Assembly (NCBI RefSeq): GCF_018882335.1
Contig: NZ_JACVOS010000008.1
Coordinates: 1-64,000, forward strand
Direction: 5' to 3'
DNA length: 64,000 bases
DNA from: Polynucleobacter sp. AM-25C3
GTDB taxonomy: Bacteria; Pseudomonadota; Gammaproteobacteria; Burkholderiales; Burkholderiaceae
The translations under genes were made by a program, and so were the position numbers. Below, piece by piece: positions 52,956-63,876 of the stretch (position 1 is its first letter; every line of letters begins with the position of its first letter). Under the pieces are notes generated by a model. It worked only from the letters and a program-made list of their open reading frames with translations, searched no databases and was not told the origin of the DNA.

Positions 52956-54719
52956 ATGAATGCTCAAGACCGTACTGCCCTAAATCGCTTAATTCAGTAT
53001 CTCAAGCCCCATATTCGCTTGATTATTGGCTCTTTACTAGCTATGGCCTTTGTTGCTGGTGCTGAAACCTCTATCCCAGCCTTAATGAAGCCTTTGCTGG
53101 ATCGCGGTTTTACAGGGGAGCTCAATAGCAAACTCTGGCAGGTGCCGGTCTTCTTAGTTGGTTTGGCTCTGGTTCGGAGCTTAGCGCAGTTTCTGTCTAA
53201 CTATTTGCTGACGCGGGTAATTAATGCAGTGTTGTTGAAATTACGTCAGCAGATGTTTCAAACACTCTTACATGCAAGCACTACTTTCTTTCAAAAGAAT
53301 TCGGCGTCCAACTTAATTAATGCCGTTGTTTTTGAGGTTAATAATGTTCTCTCCATTATGGGTGGCATGTTAATTAGTTTGGTTCGGGATTCGCTGACGG
53401 TGGTCGGTTTGATCGGATATCTTATTTATTTGAATTGGCAGTTGACTTTAGTTGTATTGGTTATTTTCCCCATCATTGCTTTCATTATGAGCAAAATTAA
53501 TAAGCGTTTACGTAGCTTAAATCGTGAACAACAAGGTTTAACTAGCGAGCTTGCCTACATCGTTGAAGAAGCTGCTGCCGGTTATAAAATTGTGAAGGTG
53601 CATGGTGCTGAAGGGTATGAGATGCGCCGCTTTATGGAGAAAGCTGATCGCCTGCGCCAATTCGCCTTGAAGTCTGCGGTAGCTGGTGGCCTGAATCAGC
53701 CGATTACCCAATTGATTGCATCGATGGCGCTTTCAGTGGTGCTGGTGATTGCCTTGATGCAATCCGCATCCGAAGGAACTACAGTTGGCGGTTTTGCCGC
53801 TTTCGTTACTGCAATGATGTTGGTGATATCACCGATTAAACATTTAGCCGATATCAATCAGCCCCTGCAGCGCGGCCTTACTGCTGCAGAAATGATTTTC
53901 TCTCTCATGGATCAACCATTTGAGGAGGAGGAATCTCGCAAAGAAAATATGAAGCCCCTTGGCAAGACTAAGGGCGGAATACGATTTGAAGATGTTGGCT
54001 TCTCTTACCAACAAGAAGCAGGGCGCAAAGATGCGCTCACCGGAGTGAATTTGAATATCCAACCCGGGGAGGTAGTTGCTTTTGTTGGACCATCTGGCGG
54101 CGGTAAATCCACGCTGGTGAATTTATTGCCGCGTTTCTTTAAGCCGACAAGCGGGCAAATTTTCTTGGACGATATTCCTCTCGAGGATATTGTTCTGGCG
54201 GATGTACGTAAGCAAATTGCTTTTGTAAGTCAGGATGTTATTTTATTTAATGACAGTATTGCAGCAAACGTAGCATACGGAGCCGTGGGCCCTGAAGGTG
54301 TTGATCGTGGGCGCGTCATCGAGGCTCTTGATGCAGCAAACTTATCAGCCCTCATGAAAGAAATGCCTGAAGGTATTGATACGCAAATTGGGGATAACGG
54401 CAATCGCCTTTCTGGTGGTCAGCGGCAACGTTTAGCTATTGCCAGGGCAATTTATAAGGATGCGCCTATTTTGATTTTAGATGAGGCAACTTCAGCCCTA
54501 GATTCTGAATCAGAGCGTCAGGTGCAGGACGCATTAGAGCGATTAATGGCAGGCAGAACCACTTTGGTCATTGCCCATCGCTTATCAACCATTGAGCATG
54601 CTGATCGCATTGTGGTACTTGAGCATGGCCATGTGATTGAGAATGGCTCGCATGAGGAGTTGATCTCTAAAGATGGCTTATATGCCAACCTACACCGCAT
54701 TCAGTTTTCGAATGCTTAA
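52956..54719 (+). CDS. msbA: Lipid A export ATP-binding/permease MsbA
   Basis: The protein is 587 aa from ATG 52956; a longer frame starts inside the opposite gene and is rejected. Six transmembrane helices precede an ABC domain with [10 protein letters not shown] (Walker A), [15 protein letters not shown] (signature) and [12 protein letters not shown] (Walker B). It flips lipid A-core across the inner membrane, matching the glycosyltransferase operon beside it. Confidence 0.93.
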   Translation: MNAQDRTALNRLIQYLKPHIRLIIGSLLAMAFVAGAETSIPALMKPLLDRGFTGELNSKLWQVPVFLVGLALVRSLAQFLSNYLLTRVINAVLLKLRQQMFQTLLHASTTFFQKNSASNLINAVVFEVNNVLSIMGGMLISLVRDSLTVVGLIGYLIYLNWQLTLVVLVIFPIIAFIMSKINKRLRSLNREQQGLTSELAYIVEEAAAGYKIVKVHGAEGYEMRRFMEKADRLRQFALKSAVAGGLNQPITQLIASMALSVVLVIALMQSASEGTTVGGFAAFVTAMMLVISPIKHLADINQPLQRGLTAAEMIFSLMDQPFEEEESRKENMKPLGKTKGGIRFEDVGFSYQQEAGRKDALTGVNLNIQPGEVVAFVGPSGGGKSTLVNLLPRFFKPTSGQIFLDDIPLEDIVLADVRKQIAFVSQDVILFNDSIAANVAYGAVGPEGVDRGRVIEALDAANLSALMKEMPEGIDTQIGDNGNRLSGGQRQRLAIARAIYKDAPILILDEATSALDSESERQVQDALERLMAGRTTLVIAHRLSTIEHADRIVVLEHGHVIENGSHEELISKDGLYANLHRIQFSNA

Positions 54720-54726
54720 TCAATGA

Positions 54727-56190
54727 TTAACTGAGAACGATATCGTATTGTTCTTGGCGGAAGCTGCCTTCCGCTTGGAGTTTGATCGGCTTGCTAATAA
54801 AGTCGCCTAGCTGTGCTAAAAATTGATTTTCTTCTTCTAGGAAGAGATCAATCACATCGGGAGCGGCGACGATTCTAAATTCTCGTGGGTTAAATTGGCG
54901 ATGTTCACGCACAATCTCACGCAAAATCTCGTAGCAAATCGTTTGTGCGGTTTTTATTTCACCCTTGCCTTGGCAGGTAGCACAAGGCTCGCAGGTGATA
55001 TGGGCTAGTGACTCACGGGTCCGCTTGCGCGTCATCTCTACTAAACCTAATGAAGAAAAATCACTCAATGATGTACGAGCATGATCGCGTTGTAAATTTC
55101 GCTTGAGCTCATGTAAAACAGACTCTTGATGATCCTTGCCCAACATGTCGATAAAGTCAATGATGATGATGCCGCCAAGATTGCGTAAGCGCAGTTGACG
55201 GGCAATGGCCTGAGCGGCCTCAAGATTGGTTTTAAATACTGTGTCATCCAGATTGCGTGCACCCACATAACTTCCAGTATTTACATCAATGGTAGTCATG
55301 GATTCTGTTTGGTCGATCATCAGGTAGCCACCAGATTTAAGGTCAACTCTTCTACCCAGCGCCTTATTAATTTCGGCGTCCACATCAAACAAATCAAAGA
55401 GGGCACGCTCACCACGATGCAGTGTGAGCTTATCCAAGAGATTGGGCATATACAGCGTGGCGAATCCTTTGAGCTTTTCAAAGTTCTCAGCTGAGTCCAC
55501 CCGAATTTGAGTGGTTTCTTCGCCAGCAACATCTCGCAATACCCGCTCAGCCAAACTAAGATCCTGGTATAGCAAACTAGGCGCAGCCTTGTGATTTACG
55601 GCTTCCCTGATCTTTTCCCAAGTGGTGCGCAGGTAATGCATGTCATGCTCGAGTTCAGTATCGCTAGCATCTTGTGCGCTGGTGCGGACAATGATTCCAC
55701 CTTTTTCATCTGCAGGCATTAGCCCTGCAAGGCGCGCCTTAATGGCTTCGCGTTCTTCAGGTTGATCAATTCTTTGGGATACGCCAATATATTTTTCGCT
55801 AGCTACATCAGTACCAGCTGGTGGCAGGTAAACCAAGTTGCGACCTGCAATGCTCAGTTGGGTAGTTAGGCGAGCACCCTTGGTGCCGAGTGGATCCTTG
55901 AGGACTTGCACTAAAACATTTTGACCCTCAAAGAGCAGTTTTTCTATTTGCGCCTGAGGATTGTTTTGTGTAATGTCAGCAACATGCATAAATGCAGTGC
56001 GCTCTAAGCCGATCTCAATAAAAGCAGACTGCATGCCAGGTAGTACACGCACTACCTTTGCTAAGTAAATATTTCCAACAATGCCTCGTTGACGAGTGCG
56101 TTCAATTTGAAGCTCTTGAACGGCACCTTGCTGAATTAATGCCACCCGTGTTTCTTGGGGGGTGATGTTGATCAGAATTTCTTCATTCAT
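54727..56190 (-). CDS. rng: Ribonuclease G
   Basis: This 487-aa protein has an S1 domain (about 35-120, GNIYLAKVVRVLPGMQSAFI), the catalytic RNase E/G domain with MTTIDVNTG and IIIIDFIDM carrying the metal-binding aspartates, and the Zn-link CEPCATCQGKG. It processes 16S rRNA and mRNAs. It overlaps maf by 4 bp, a widely conserved pairing. Confidence 0.93.
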   Translation of the reverse strand: MNEEILINITPQETRVALIQQGAVQELQIERTRQRGIVGNIYLAKVVRVLPGMQSAFIEIGLERTAFMHVADITQNNPQAQIEKLLFEGQNVLVQVLKDPLGTKGARLTTQLSIAGRNLVYLPPAGTDVASEKYIGVSQRIDQPEEREAIKARLAGLMPADEKGGIIVRTSAQDASDTELEHDMHYLRTTWEKIREAVNHKAAPSLLYQDLSLAERVLRDVAGEETTQIRVDSAENFEKLKGFATLYMPNLLDKLTLHRGERALFDLFDVDAEINKALGRRVDLKSGGYLMIDQTESMTTIDVNTGSYVGARNLDDTVFKTNLEAAQAIARQLRLRNLGGIIIIDFIDMLGKDHQESVLHELKRNLQRDHARTSLSDFSSLGLVEMTRKRTRESLAHITCEPCATCQGKGEIKTAQTICYEILREIVREHRQFNPREFRIVAAPDVIDLFLEEENQFLAQLGDFISKPIKLQAEGSFRQEQYDIVLS

Positions 56191-56810
56191 ATGCGGGTAA
56201 CTTTAGCGAAATCCAATAACTGGTTAACTTCGTAAATAGGTAATCCCATGATACCGCTATAGCTGCCTCTGATTGAAGGAATAAAAGCGCCTCCAAGCCC
56301 CTGAATGCCGTAGGCACCAGCTTTGCCAAAAGGCTCGCCACTGTTAATGTAGTTGGTAATGTGCTCAGGAGTAAGGTGCGCAAATTCCACCTCAGACACT
56401 TGCACCAAGCAGAGGGGGTTGGTTTTAGGATCGATCGTGAGTACAACCGCAGTGAGCACTTCATGCACTTTGCCGCTCAGCATTTCTAGAATGTGCGCGG
56501 CATTAGCAGCATCAGTAGGCTTTCCTAGGATCTCACCATCAGAGCTGCCCGGTAGACTCACGGTAGTATCTGCGCACAAAATAGGCGCCCATGGTTTGCC
56601 GCTTTTTTGCCACCGCGCTAAGGCAATAGCGCTTTTGGCAAAGGTGACTCGCTCAACATATTGACGCGCTTTTTCATTAGGGAGAGGCGTTTCAATGATT
56701 TCAGTATCTTCGCCTGCTTCAGCAATCAGCATTTCAAACTGAACGCCGATTTGCTTGAGCAAGTCTTGGCGCCTAGGGCTTTGTGATGCAAGGTAAATAT
56801 AAGAAAACAT
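56187..56810 (-). CDS. maf: Maf family nucleotide pyrophosphatase
   Basis: The protein is 207 aa from ATG 56810 (MFSYIYLASQSPRR); a TTG one codon upstream is not needed. Signature blocks are ASQSPRRQDLL, KARQYVERVTFAKS and CADTTVSL, and GEPFGKAGAYGIQG. It hydrolyses non-canonical or modified nucleoside triphosphates. It sits between rlmH and rng as in related genomes. Confidence 0.9.
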   Translation of the reverse strand: MFSYIYLASQSPRRQDLLKQIGVQFEMLIAEAGEDTEIIETPLPNEKARQYVERVTFAKSAIALARWQKSGKPWAPILCADTTVSLPGSSDGEILGKPTDAANAAHILEMLSGKVHEVLTAVVLTIDPKTNPLCLVQVSEVEFAHLTPEHITNYINSGEPFGKAGAYGIQGLGGAFIPSIRGSYSGIMGLPIYEVNQLLDFAKVTRI

Positions 56811-56817
56811 CAATGAC

Positions 56818-57261
56818 TTACTCGCGGTGATAAGGATGGCCTTGCAAAATAGTCCAGGCTCGATAGAGTTGCTCCACTAGCACTACTCTTGCCATGGCAT
56901 GTGGCAGCGTCAGGCTCGAGAGGCGCCACATTGCTTGCGCGTTTTCTTTGAGGCTGGGATCGAGTCCATCGGCACCGCCAATTAAAAAGGTGATGTCAAA
57001 ACCCTCTTGTCGCCAGTTGCTTAGCTGAGTGGCTAGATTTTGAGTAGTTTGGTCTTTGCCGCGCTCATCTAGGGCAATCACACGAGAACCCTTGGGGATG
57101 GCCGCCACTATTTTGATTGCCTCTTTAGCTGGCGTCAGATCTGGTTTAATTTCTTTGATTTCGATACTGCAATCGGCAGGCATGCGCTTAATGTAATCAT
57201 GGGTTGCAGTTGCAACCCATTCTGGCATTTTGTGACCAACAGAAACAATCGTTAAACGCAT
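56818..57261 (-). CDS. rlmH: 23S rRNA (pseudouridine1915-N3)-methyltransferase RlmH
   Basis: The protein is 147 aa from ATG 57261, aligned with the family start MRLTIVSVGHKMPEW. A GTG at 57294 would extend it into rsfS and is rejected. It has the SPOUT fold with FLIGGADGLD and SSLTLPHAMARVVLVEQLYRA. It methylates helix 69 of 23S rRNA. Confidence 0.92.
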   Translation of the reverse strand: MRLTIVSVGHKMPEWVATATHDYIKRMPADCSIEIKEIKPDLTPAKEAIKIVAAIPKGSRVIALDERGKDQTTQNLATQLSNWRQEGFDITFLIGGADGLDPSLKENAQAMWRLSSLTLPHAMARVVLVEQLYRAWTILQGHPYHRE

Positions 57262-57271
57262 TGCTGGGGAG

Positions 57272-57661
57272 TTACTCTTCGTCGTCGGGCTCACTGGCCT
57301 TCACAAGCCCTTTGTCAGCCGCTAATTTGACGCGCACTGGCTTAGCGCCCCACATACCTTCCAGTTGGTAGTACGCACGCAATGCAGGTTGCAAAATATG
57401 AACCACGATATCGCCGCAATCGACGAGCACCCATTCACCCGTCTCCAAGCCTTCGACCGAGATGACTTCCCCACCTTTAGCGTTGACGGCCTCTTTAACT
57501 GACATAGCTAAAGATCTGGTTTGGCGATTGGAGGTGCCGGTAGCAATAATGACTCGGTCAAACAGCTCGCTGAGCTTGGTAGTGTCGTAAACGCGAATAT
57601 CTTGAGCTTTGACATCTTCAAGTGCATTAATCACGACGCGTTGTAATTTTGTTAAGTCCAT
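57272..57661 (-). CDS. rsfS: Ribosomal silencing factor RsfS
   Basis: This 129-aa protein has the RsfS/Iojap pattern: VVINALEDVKAQDIRVYD, VIIATGTSNRQTRSLA, GEWVLVDCGDIVVHI and YYQLEGMWG. It binds ribosomal protein uL14 and blocks subunit joining in starvation. It lies between nadD and rlmH, the common order. Confidence 0.93.
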   Translation of the reverse strand: MDLTKLQRVVINALEDVKAQDIRVYDTTKLSELFDRVIIATGTSNRQTRSLAMSVKEAVNAKGGEVISVEGLETGEWVLVDCGDIVVHILQPALRAYYQLEGMWGAKPVRVKLAADKGLVKASEPDDEE

Positions 57662-57716
57662 AGTTTCTTTAATATTTTTCTTGGGTATTTTGTATATAGG
57701 GGTGATCTTAGCCTGA

Positions 57717-58460
57717 TTACTTGTACAGACCTAGATTTGTAATGATTTCTAAAGCGTGAGAGGGAATGTGCTCAGATGCAATAGTGCCCCGAGCTGAGCT
57801 TTTGAGTTGATTTCGAAGGCGGGTTGATGAAAGGTCTACCGAAAGACTGTTATCTAGATAAATGAGGCCAAATGGGCTTTTTTCAAGGGTATTGGCGTCA
57901 ATAGATTGATGCTTTGCCAGTAAGGCCTCAATTTCGGGGTTCATCTGCGCTGAAAGTTCATGGTGAGGTCTGCTGGCTACCGCAAAATTCACATAATTGA
58001 GTAATTGATCCCACGAGTTCCAGGAGGGCAGGTTGAGGAGGGAATCAGCCCCCATTAGCCAAGTTAAGCTGGCATGGGGTCCAAAGCGCTCTCTGAGAGC
58101 CTTGGCGGTATCGATGGTATAGCTTGGGCCTGCTCGATCAAGCTCAATCCGATCAATGCCAATTTGAGTGGGTATTTTTAAATACAGAAATACTCTAGCA
58201 AGATCAATGCCCGCTGCTTCAGTCAGCTGAAAGCGAATCTCCGCCGGGGTGATATCAGATTCTTTTTGCCAGGGCTCACCACTGGGGATGAGTAGAAGTA
58301 CGTCCAGCTGCAGCGCCTTTGCAAAGTGAGTTGCTAGCTTGAGATGGCCAAGATGAGGGGGATCAAATGTTCCACCCAGAATGCCAATTTTTTTTGGTTC
58401 GTCCAAGGGCAGTGATGTCAAGTTAGGCCAGCCAGTCACGGGGCTTGAGGTAGTGGTCAT
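57717..58460 (-). CDS. nadD: Nicotinate-nucleotide adenylyltransferase NadD
   Basis: The protein is 247 aa from ATG 58460, with an N-terminal extension of about 24 residues before the nucleotide site [15 protein letters not shown]. It then has [18 protein letters not shown] and the C-terminal VDLSSTRLR (SSTxxR motif). It adenylates nicotinate mononucleotide in NAD synthesis. The start overlaps hemF by 38 bp; GTG 58439 within the overlap is an alternative. Confidence 0.92.
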   Translation of the reverse strand: MTTTSSPVTGWPNLTSLPLDEPKKIGILGGTFDPPHLGHLKLATHFAKALQLDVLLLIPSGEPWQKESDITPAEIRFQLTEAAGIDLARVFLYLKIPTQIGIDRIELDRAGPSYTIDTAKALRERFGPHASLTWLMGADSLLNLPSWNSWDQLLNYVNFAVASRPHHELSAQMNPEIEALLAKHQSIDANTLEKSPFGLIYLDNSLSVDLSSTRLRNQLKSSARGTIASEHIPSHALEIITNLGLYK

Positions 58461-59358
58461 ACAGCTTGGCTTCTGGTGTCCCTGGCTTTGGTTGCCAGTT
58501 GTACCACCATTGCACTACAGGCGGCATGGACATCAGAATGGACTCGGTACGTCCACCAGAGTGCAGGCCAAAAATAGTGCCACGGTCGAATATCAAGTTG
58601 TATTCCACATAGCGACCACGACGATATTCTTGAAACGCTTTTTCCTCGGCAGTAAAACTATCTTTATAGCGTTTCTCCACAATCGGTAGGTAAGCATCAA
58701 TGAAAGCATCGCCTACAGCACGCGTCATTGCAAAGCTTTGCTCATAGCCGAGACTATTGAAGTCATCAAAAAAAATACCACCAATACCACGAGGCTCTTC
58801 CCGATGCTTGAGATAGAAGTATTCATCGCACCATTTTTTAAAGCGGGGATAGAGGTCTTCACCAAATGGATCCAATGCATCTTTGGCTGTCTGATGAAAG
58901 TATCTGCAATCTTCATCCACACCGTAGTAAGGGGTGAGATCAAAGCCACCGCCAAACCACCAGACTGGTTCTTTATCAGGAGCTTGCGCAATAAAGCAGC
59001 GCACATTCATATGGGTGGTTGGTACCTTGGGATTGTTTGGATGAAATACCAAAGAAACACCCATGGCCTCAAAACTACGTCCAGCGACTTCAGGGCGGTG
59101 ATGGGAGGCAGAAGGGGGCATTTGATCGCCACGAACGTGTGAGAATCCCACGCCACCTTTTTCTAAAATATTGCCGCCATCCAAAATGCAGGTGCGCCCA
59201 TAACCTTTGAGCTTGCTATCTTCCGGCTTCTCCCAGGCGTCCACCATAAATGCCTTACCATCCAGGGCGCTCATCGCTGTAGTGATGCGATCTTGCAAGC
59301 CTAAGAAATACTCTTTTAAATCTGCAATATTAATTTGGGTGCGTTCGGTTGATGACAA
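58423..59358 (-). CDS. hemF: Oxygen-dependent coproporphyrinogen III oxidase HemF
   Basis: This 311-aa protein starts at TTG 59358, the only start that includes the family N-terminus. Blocks include [43 protein letters not shown] and [12 protein letters not shown]. It converts coproporphyrinogen III to protoporphyrinogen IX using oxygen. It precedes nadD with overlap, and purD is upstream by 45 bp. Confidence 0.93.
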   Translation of the reverse strand: MSSTERTQINIADLKEYFLGLQDRITTAMSALDGKAFMVDAWEKPEDSKLKGYGRTCILDGGNILEKGGVGFSHVRGDQMPPSASHHRPEVAGRSFEAMGVSLVFHPNNPKVPTTHMNVRCFIAQAPDKEPVWWFGGGFDLTPYYGVDEDCRYFHQTAKDALDPFGEDLYPRFKKWCDEYFYLKHREEPRGIGGIFFDDFNSLGYEQSFAMTRAVGDAFIDAYLPIVEKRYKDSFTAEEKAFQEYRRGRYVEYNLIFDRGTIFGLHSGGRTESILMSMPPVVQWWYNWQPKPGTPEAKLYDHYLKPRDWLA

Positions 59359-59403
59359 GGATGAAAGGTTTTTCTTTGTATTGGGTTATATCAAGAGGCT
59401 GAA

Positions 59404-60681
59404 TTATTTAACTGCGCGATAGCCAATATCTTTGCGGTATTGCATCCCATCAAACTGAATCTGGGCAATCGCTTCATATGCTTTTTGTTGAGCGCCGCGA
59501 ACCGTATCCGATAGACCCACTACGCACATCACGCGACCACCAGAGGTGAGTAGCTTTCCGTCTTGCAGCTTGGTGCCCGCATGGAAGGTAAGTTGATCTT
59601 CAGTATCGGCTGGAATACCAGTGATGACGTCGCCATTGCGAGGGGTATCGGGATAGTTATGCGCCGCCAGCACCACACCTAAAGCAGTGCGACGATCCCA
59701 ATCCAATTCCACTTCGTTGAGCGTGCCATCAACCGCATGATCCAGCGCATTGACGAGATCACTACGCAAGCGCGCCATGATGGGTTGAGTTTCTGGATCG
59801 CCCATACGGCAGTTAAATTCCAAGGTCTTAATCTTGCCGTCTGGCGCAATCATGAGGCCTGCATAGAGGAAGCCAGTGTAAGGGATGCCATCATTCTTCA
59901 TGCCGTTAACAGTAGGCATGATGACCTCACGTAAGGCGCGCGCATGAATTTCTGGAGTAACCACAGGCGCAGGGGAGTAAGCACCCATACCGCCTGTATT
60001 GGGACCTTGGTCAGCATCGAGTAAACGTTTGTGATCCTGGCTAGTAGCCAAGGCCAAAACATGTTTACCGTCAACGAGAACAATAAAGCTGGCCTCTTCG
60101 CCAGTCAGAAACTCTTCAATCACCACGCGGGCACCTGCGTTACCTAGCTTGTTGTCGGCCAGCATCATGTCGACCGCCGCATGAGCTTCTGCTAAATCCA
60201 TTGCCACAACAACGCCTTTACCAGCAGCAAGACCATCGGCCTTGATGACGATTGGCGCGCCTTTAGCATCAATGTAGGCATGCGCCTCTAGTGCATTTGA
60301 AAATGTTTGGTACTCAGCTGTTGGAATGCCATGGCGCTTCATGAACGCTTTAGAAAAATCTTTTGAAGACTCTAACTGGGCAGCCAGTTGGGTTGGCCCA
60401 AAAATACGCAAGCCATTGTTGCGAAATACATCGACGATGCCCGCTGCTAAAGGCGCTTCAGGACCAACTACTGTGAGATGAATCTTTTCACGCTTTGCAA
60501 AGTCTGCCAATTCTTGAAGACCGGAGATGGGAAGATTTTGAATGCCTGCCGCCGTCAACTTTGCTGTAGCTGTTCCGCCGTTACCAGGGGCAACATATAC
60601 GGTTTGAACTTGGGGGGAATGGGCTAGCTTCCAAGCAAGGGCATGTTCGCGACCACCGGATCCAACTAAAAGAATTTTCAT
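59404..60681 (-). CDS. purD: Phosphoribosylamine-glycine ligase PurD
   Basis: This 425-aa ATP-grasp enzyme has an N-terminal VGSGGREHALAWKL and PEAPLAAG, KADGLAAGKGVVVA in the ATP-binding part, and LEFNCRMGDPETQ as the metal site. It makes glycinamide ribonucleotide in purine synthesis. It lies downstream of yebC. Confidence 0.95.
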   Translation of the reverse strand: MKILLVGSGGREHALAWKLAHSPQVQTVYVAPGNGGTATAKLTAAGIQNLPISGLQELADFAKREKIHLTVVGPEAPLAAGIVDVFRNNGLRIFGPTQLAAQLESSKDFSKAFMKRHGIPTAEYQTFSNALEAHAYIDAKGAPIVIKADGLAAGKGVVVAMDLAEAHAAVDMMLADNKLGNAGARVVIEEFLTGEEASFIVLVDGKHVLALATSQDHKRLLDADQGPNTGGMGAYSPAPVVTPEIHARALREVIMPTVNGMKNDGIPYTGFLYAGLMIAPDGKIKTLEFNCRMGDPETQPIMARLRSDLVNALDHAVDGTLNEVELDWDRRTALGVVLAAHNYPDTPRNGDVITGIPADTEDQLTFHAGTKLQDGKLLTSGGRVMCVVGLSDTVRGAQQKAYEAIAQIQFDGMQYRKDIGYRAVK

Positions 60682-60729
60682 AAAGAGCTAAGAGATATGT
60701 TGATGAATAGAGTTTATAAAACTGCTTGA

Positions 60730-61449
60730 TTACAAAGATGCATTCGTGAAGACTTCTTGAACATCATCTAAGTTCTCAAGTGCGTCTAATAGTTTCTGCA
60801 TGCTTTCAGCTTGATCACCCTCGAGTTCAGTTTCAGTCTCAGGGCGCATCGTCACCGTTGCTAGCTCTGCTTTCAGACCGGCCTGAGTGAGTGCATCTTG
60901 TACTTTGGAAAAATCAGGCACTGGAGTCAGTACCTCAAGTGAGCCATCATCATGGGTGATGACATCTTCTGCGCCCGCGTCCAGTGCGATCTCCATGAGT
61001 TGATCTTCGTTGGTACCTGGGGCAAATAACATTTGACCGCAGTGCTTGAACATGAAAGCAACAGAACCTTCGGCGCCCATATTTCCACCATTTTTTGCAA
61101 ATGCATGGCGAACCTCGGCAACGGTACGGGTGCGGTTATCCGTTAAGCAATCCACAATGATGGCTGCCCCATTCAGGCCGTAACCTTCGTAACGAATTTC
61201 TTCATAGTTAACTCCTTCTAAGGAGCCGGTACCGCGTTGGATTGCCCGCTGCACATTATCGTTAGGCATATTGGCATCTTTAGCCTTATCGATTCCCAGG
61301 CGTAAGCGAGGATTGGTGGCGATATCGCCACCACCCAATTTGGCTGCAACAGTGATTTCTTTAATGAGTTTGGTCCAAATCTTGCCGCGCTTTTCGTCTT
61401 GACGTCCTTTGCGGTGCTGAATATTGGCCCATTTCGAATGGCCGGCCAT
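60730..61449 (-). CDS. yebC: YebC/PmpR family protein
   Basis: This 239-aa protein begins [17 protein letters not shown] and contains [16 protein letters not shown] and [17 protein letters not shown], all invariant in the family. YebC proteins have been described as transcription regulators and as translation factors at proline-rich stretches. The length is typical. Confidence 0.93.
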   Translation of the reverse strand: MAGHSKWANIQHRKGRQDEKRGKIWTKLIKEITVAAKLGGGDIATNPRLRLGIDKAKDANMPNDNVQRAIQRGTGSLEGVNYEEIRYEGYGLNGAAIIVDCLTDNRTRTVAEVRHAFAKNGGNMGAEGSVAFMFKHCGQMLFAPGTNEDQLMEIALDAGAEDVITHDDGSLEVLTPVPDFSKVQDALTQAGLKAELATVTMRPETETELEGDQAESMQKLLDALENLDDVQEVFTNASL

Positions 61450-61590
61450 ACGGGAAAGTCCTTTTGAGTAATGTGGCTTGAAGACCTCATTTTAAGGGCT
61501 TCTCAGCCCAAGAATGGGGGTCCTATCATTTTTTTGTTACACTCTCACCTCTTAGTTTGCTTCAATGCAGTTTTTCCACTGCAAACACCT

Positions 61591-61675
61591 GCCCCGGTGA
61601 TGGAATTGGTAGACGTGCCGGACTCAAAATCCGGTGCCGCAAGGCGTGGCGGTTCAAGTCCGCCCCGGGGCACCA
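61591..61675 (+). tRNA. tRNA-Leu (anticodon CAA)
   Basis: This is an 85-nt gene with acceptor GCCCCGG/CCGGGGC, a long variable arm (TGCCGCAAGGCGT), anticodon stem CCGGA/TCCGG with loop CTCAAAA (anticodon CAA) and encoded CCA. Its size and long variable arm fit leucine. It lies between yebC and cysB. Confidence 0.95.
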
Positions 61676-61717
61676 TCTCAAAAAGGCCGTTATCTACGCC
61701 AAGAGATGCTCAAAACT

Positions 61718-62659
61718 TTAAATCTCGTAAGTTTCAGACTCGTTATTCATTGCTTGCTCAACAATTTTCTTGGTGAGTGTCGGCGAGAACAGTTCAATAA
61801 AGGTATACACGAAAGAGCGCAGGTAAGCACCTTGCTTTACGCCCAGATGCGTCACGTTGTTGCCAAATAAATGCCCTACAGGGATCACTCGAAGATTGCG
61901 ATCTCTATCGGCGTCATAGGCTAATCCAGCAACAATTCCTACGCCCATGCCCGTTTCCACATAAGTCTTAATCACATCAGCATCAATCGCTTCCAAAATA
62001 ATATCGGGGCTCAGATTGCGCTGCGCAAAGGCGGCATCAATCTTGCTGCGACCCGCGAACGCTTTGTCGTAGGTGATGAGGGGGTACTTCGCAATTTCTT
62101 CTAAGGTGATCGTTGACTGATTGAGTAGCGGATGGCTGAGTGGCACCATGATGACGTGTTGCCATTGGTATCCTGGTAAAGCCAATACGCCTGGTGTGTT
62201 GGCAATGCCTTCAGTTGCAATCGCAATATCCGCGCGATCATGAATCAGTAGTTCCGCAATTTGCCCCGGACTGCCTTGTTGAATGCTGACGCGCACCTTA
62301 GGAAAGCGCTTGGTAAATTCTGTCAGGACTTTGGGTAATGCATAGCGCGCTTGAGTATGGGTCGTGGCAATCACAAAGTTACCTTGATCCTGGCTGGCAA
62401 AGTCTTTGCCTACACGTTTCAAAGTTTCTACCTCATCCAGAATGCGCTCAATAGAAACCAAAATCCGTTTGCCCGGCTCAGTGAGTGAGCGAATGCGTTT
62501 ACCGTGGCGTCGAAATATTTCTACACCTAGTTCATCTTCTAGCTCAATAATGGCCTTGGAGACCCCAGGTTGGGAGGTGAACAGTGCTTTAGCGGCCGAA
62601 GTCAGGTTGAAGTTTTGTCTTACCGCTTCACGAACAAAGCGAAATTGGTGCAGATTCAT
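61718..62659 (-). CDS. cysB: LysR-type regulator, CysB family
   Basis: This 313-aa protein has an N-terminal helix-turn-helix (MNLHQFRFVREAVRQNFNLT, then SQPGVSKAIIELED) and a periplasmic-binding-like effector domain with VIATTHTQARYALP, the CysB ligand loop. It controls sulfate assimilation and cysteine synthesis genes in response to O- or N-acetylserine. It could be the Cbl paralogue; I cannot separate them. Confidence 0.87.
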   Translation of the reverse strand: MNLHQFRFVREAVRQNFNLTSAAKALFTSQPGVSKAIIELEDELGVEIFRRHGKRIRSLTEPGKRILVSIERILDEVETLKRVGKDFASQDQGNFVIATTHTQARYALPKVLTEFTKRFPKVRVSIQQGSPGQIAELLIHDRADIAIATEGIANTPGVLALPGYQWQHVIMVPLSHPLLNQSTITLEEIAKYPLITYDKAFAGRSKIDAAFAQRNLSPDIILEAIDADVIKTYVETGMGVGIVAGLAYDADRDRNLRVIPVGHLFGNNVTHLGVKQGAYLRSFVYTFIELFSPTLTKKIVEQAMNNESETYEI

Positions 62660-62721
62660 ATGGAGTCCATTCTTTATATCAACTGCGATATAGGAATTAA
62701 ATTCTATATGATTTTAAGGTA

Positions 62722-63876
62722 TTAAGCTCTAGATACCCAGCGCAAGCCTGCAATTGCCAAAATGAAATACAGTAAGGGTGGCGTCAGGGCTGTAAGAAGC
62801 GCAGGCCATGCGCCAAGAAGTCCGACATTGGAGAAGAGTGAGTTGAACAGTTGAAAGCTCATCCCCAGCATGATTCCGCCGAATACCTTGATGCCGACGC
62901 TACCAGCTCGGACTTTGAGGTAGGCAAATGGAAGGGCTAATGCCAGCATCACAAAAATCGTGAACGGATAAATCACTTTTTTCCAGAATGCAATCGAATG
63001 GCGCTGTACATCTTGTTTGTTGTCTCTGAGATGGGAGATAAAGCGCCCTAAACTAAAGATCGACATTTTTTCAGGGCTTACTAAAAGAACACTCAAAATC
63101 TGTGGCGTAACCTCAGAATCCAGGCTAATGATAGGGTGGGTAAAAGTTTGTGCTGAATAGACTGGGTTTAGCGGATCCGCCTGCTTAGCTTCTTTAAAGC
63201 GAGTTTCGGTGACATCATCCAGAATCCACGTGCCCGTTTGATCAAAGCGACCAGATACTGCACTACGAATGGAGAGTAATCGATAAGCATCATCAAACTC
63301 ATACATCCGAATATTTTTGATTTCGTTATCTTGTTCAATTTTGCCAACGTTAACGTAGCGCACTCCCGGCCTGATTGGCCCACTGCCATCCTCATCACGC
63401 AAGCGATCTTTTACCCAAACCCCAGTTTTAAATTGTGAGCTGTAGGACGAGCCCAAAGCCTTCATGCGAATTTGCTCTGACAGATTTTCGGTATACGGCC
63501 CCAGCCACTCACTCATCACTAGGGTTAGAACAACTAGAGGTAGAGAAATTTTGGCTAGCGTCTTCAAGCCTCTGCGCGTATCCAACCCGGCAATCCGCAA
63601 AATAGTGAACTCCGATTGACTTGCCAACATGGCAAAGACGTAAATACTTCCAATGAGGGCTGCAATCGGAATAATCTCGGAAATACGACTTGGCGCCTTC
63701 AATAAAACATGTAGCAAGGCCAGTGGTAGGGTGTATTGACCCTTAACTGAGCCAAGCTCGCTGAGGATGTCAAAAAACAAAAATAGCGCAACTAGTGCAC
63801 ATAGGATGAAACCGAAGGCGGCATAAATCTGCCTAGCTAAGTAGCGTTCAAAGATGTAGGGAAATAGATAATTCAT
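62722..63876 (-). CDS. lptG: LPS export permease LptG
   Basis: This 384-aa protein has the YjgP/YjgQ fold: three N-terminal helices, a periplasmic jellyroll (about 130-270) and three C-terminal helices. It contains FERYLARQIYAAFGFIL and FGGIMLGMSFQLFNSLFS. With LptF and LptB it extracts LPS from the inner membrane. It overlaps the lptF stop by 2 bp and is downstream of it. Confidence 0.92.
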   Translation of the reverse strand: MNYLFPYIFERYLARQIYAAFGFILCALVALFLFFDILSELGSVKGQYTLPLALLHVLLKAPSRISEIIPIAALIGSIYVFAMLASQSEFTILRIAGLDTRRGLKTLAKISLPLVVLTLVMSEWLGPYTENLSEQIRMKALGSSYSSQFKTGVWVKDRLRDEDGSGPIRPGVRYVNVGKIEQDNEIKNIRMYEFDDAYRLLSIRSAVSGRFDQTGTWILDDVTETRFKEAKQADPLNPVYSAQTFTHPIISLDSEVTPQILSVLLVSPEKMSIFSLGRFISHLRDNKQDVQRHSIAFWKKVIYPFTIFVMLALALPFAYLKVRAGSVGIKVFGGIMLGMSFQLFNSLFSNVGLLGAWPALLTALTPPLLYFILAIAGLRWVSRA

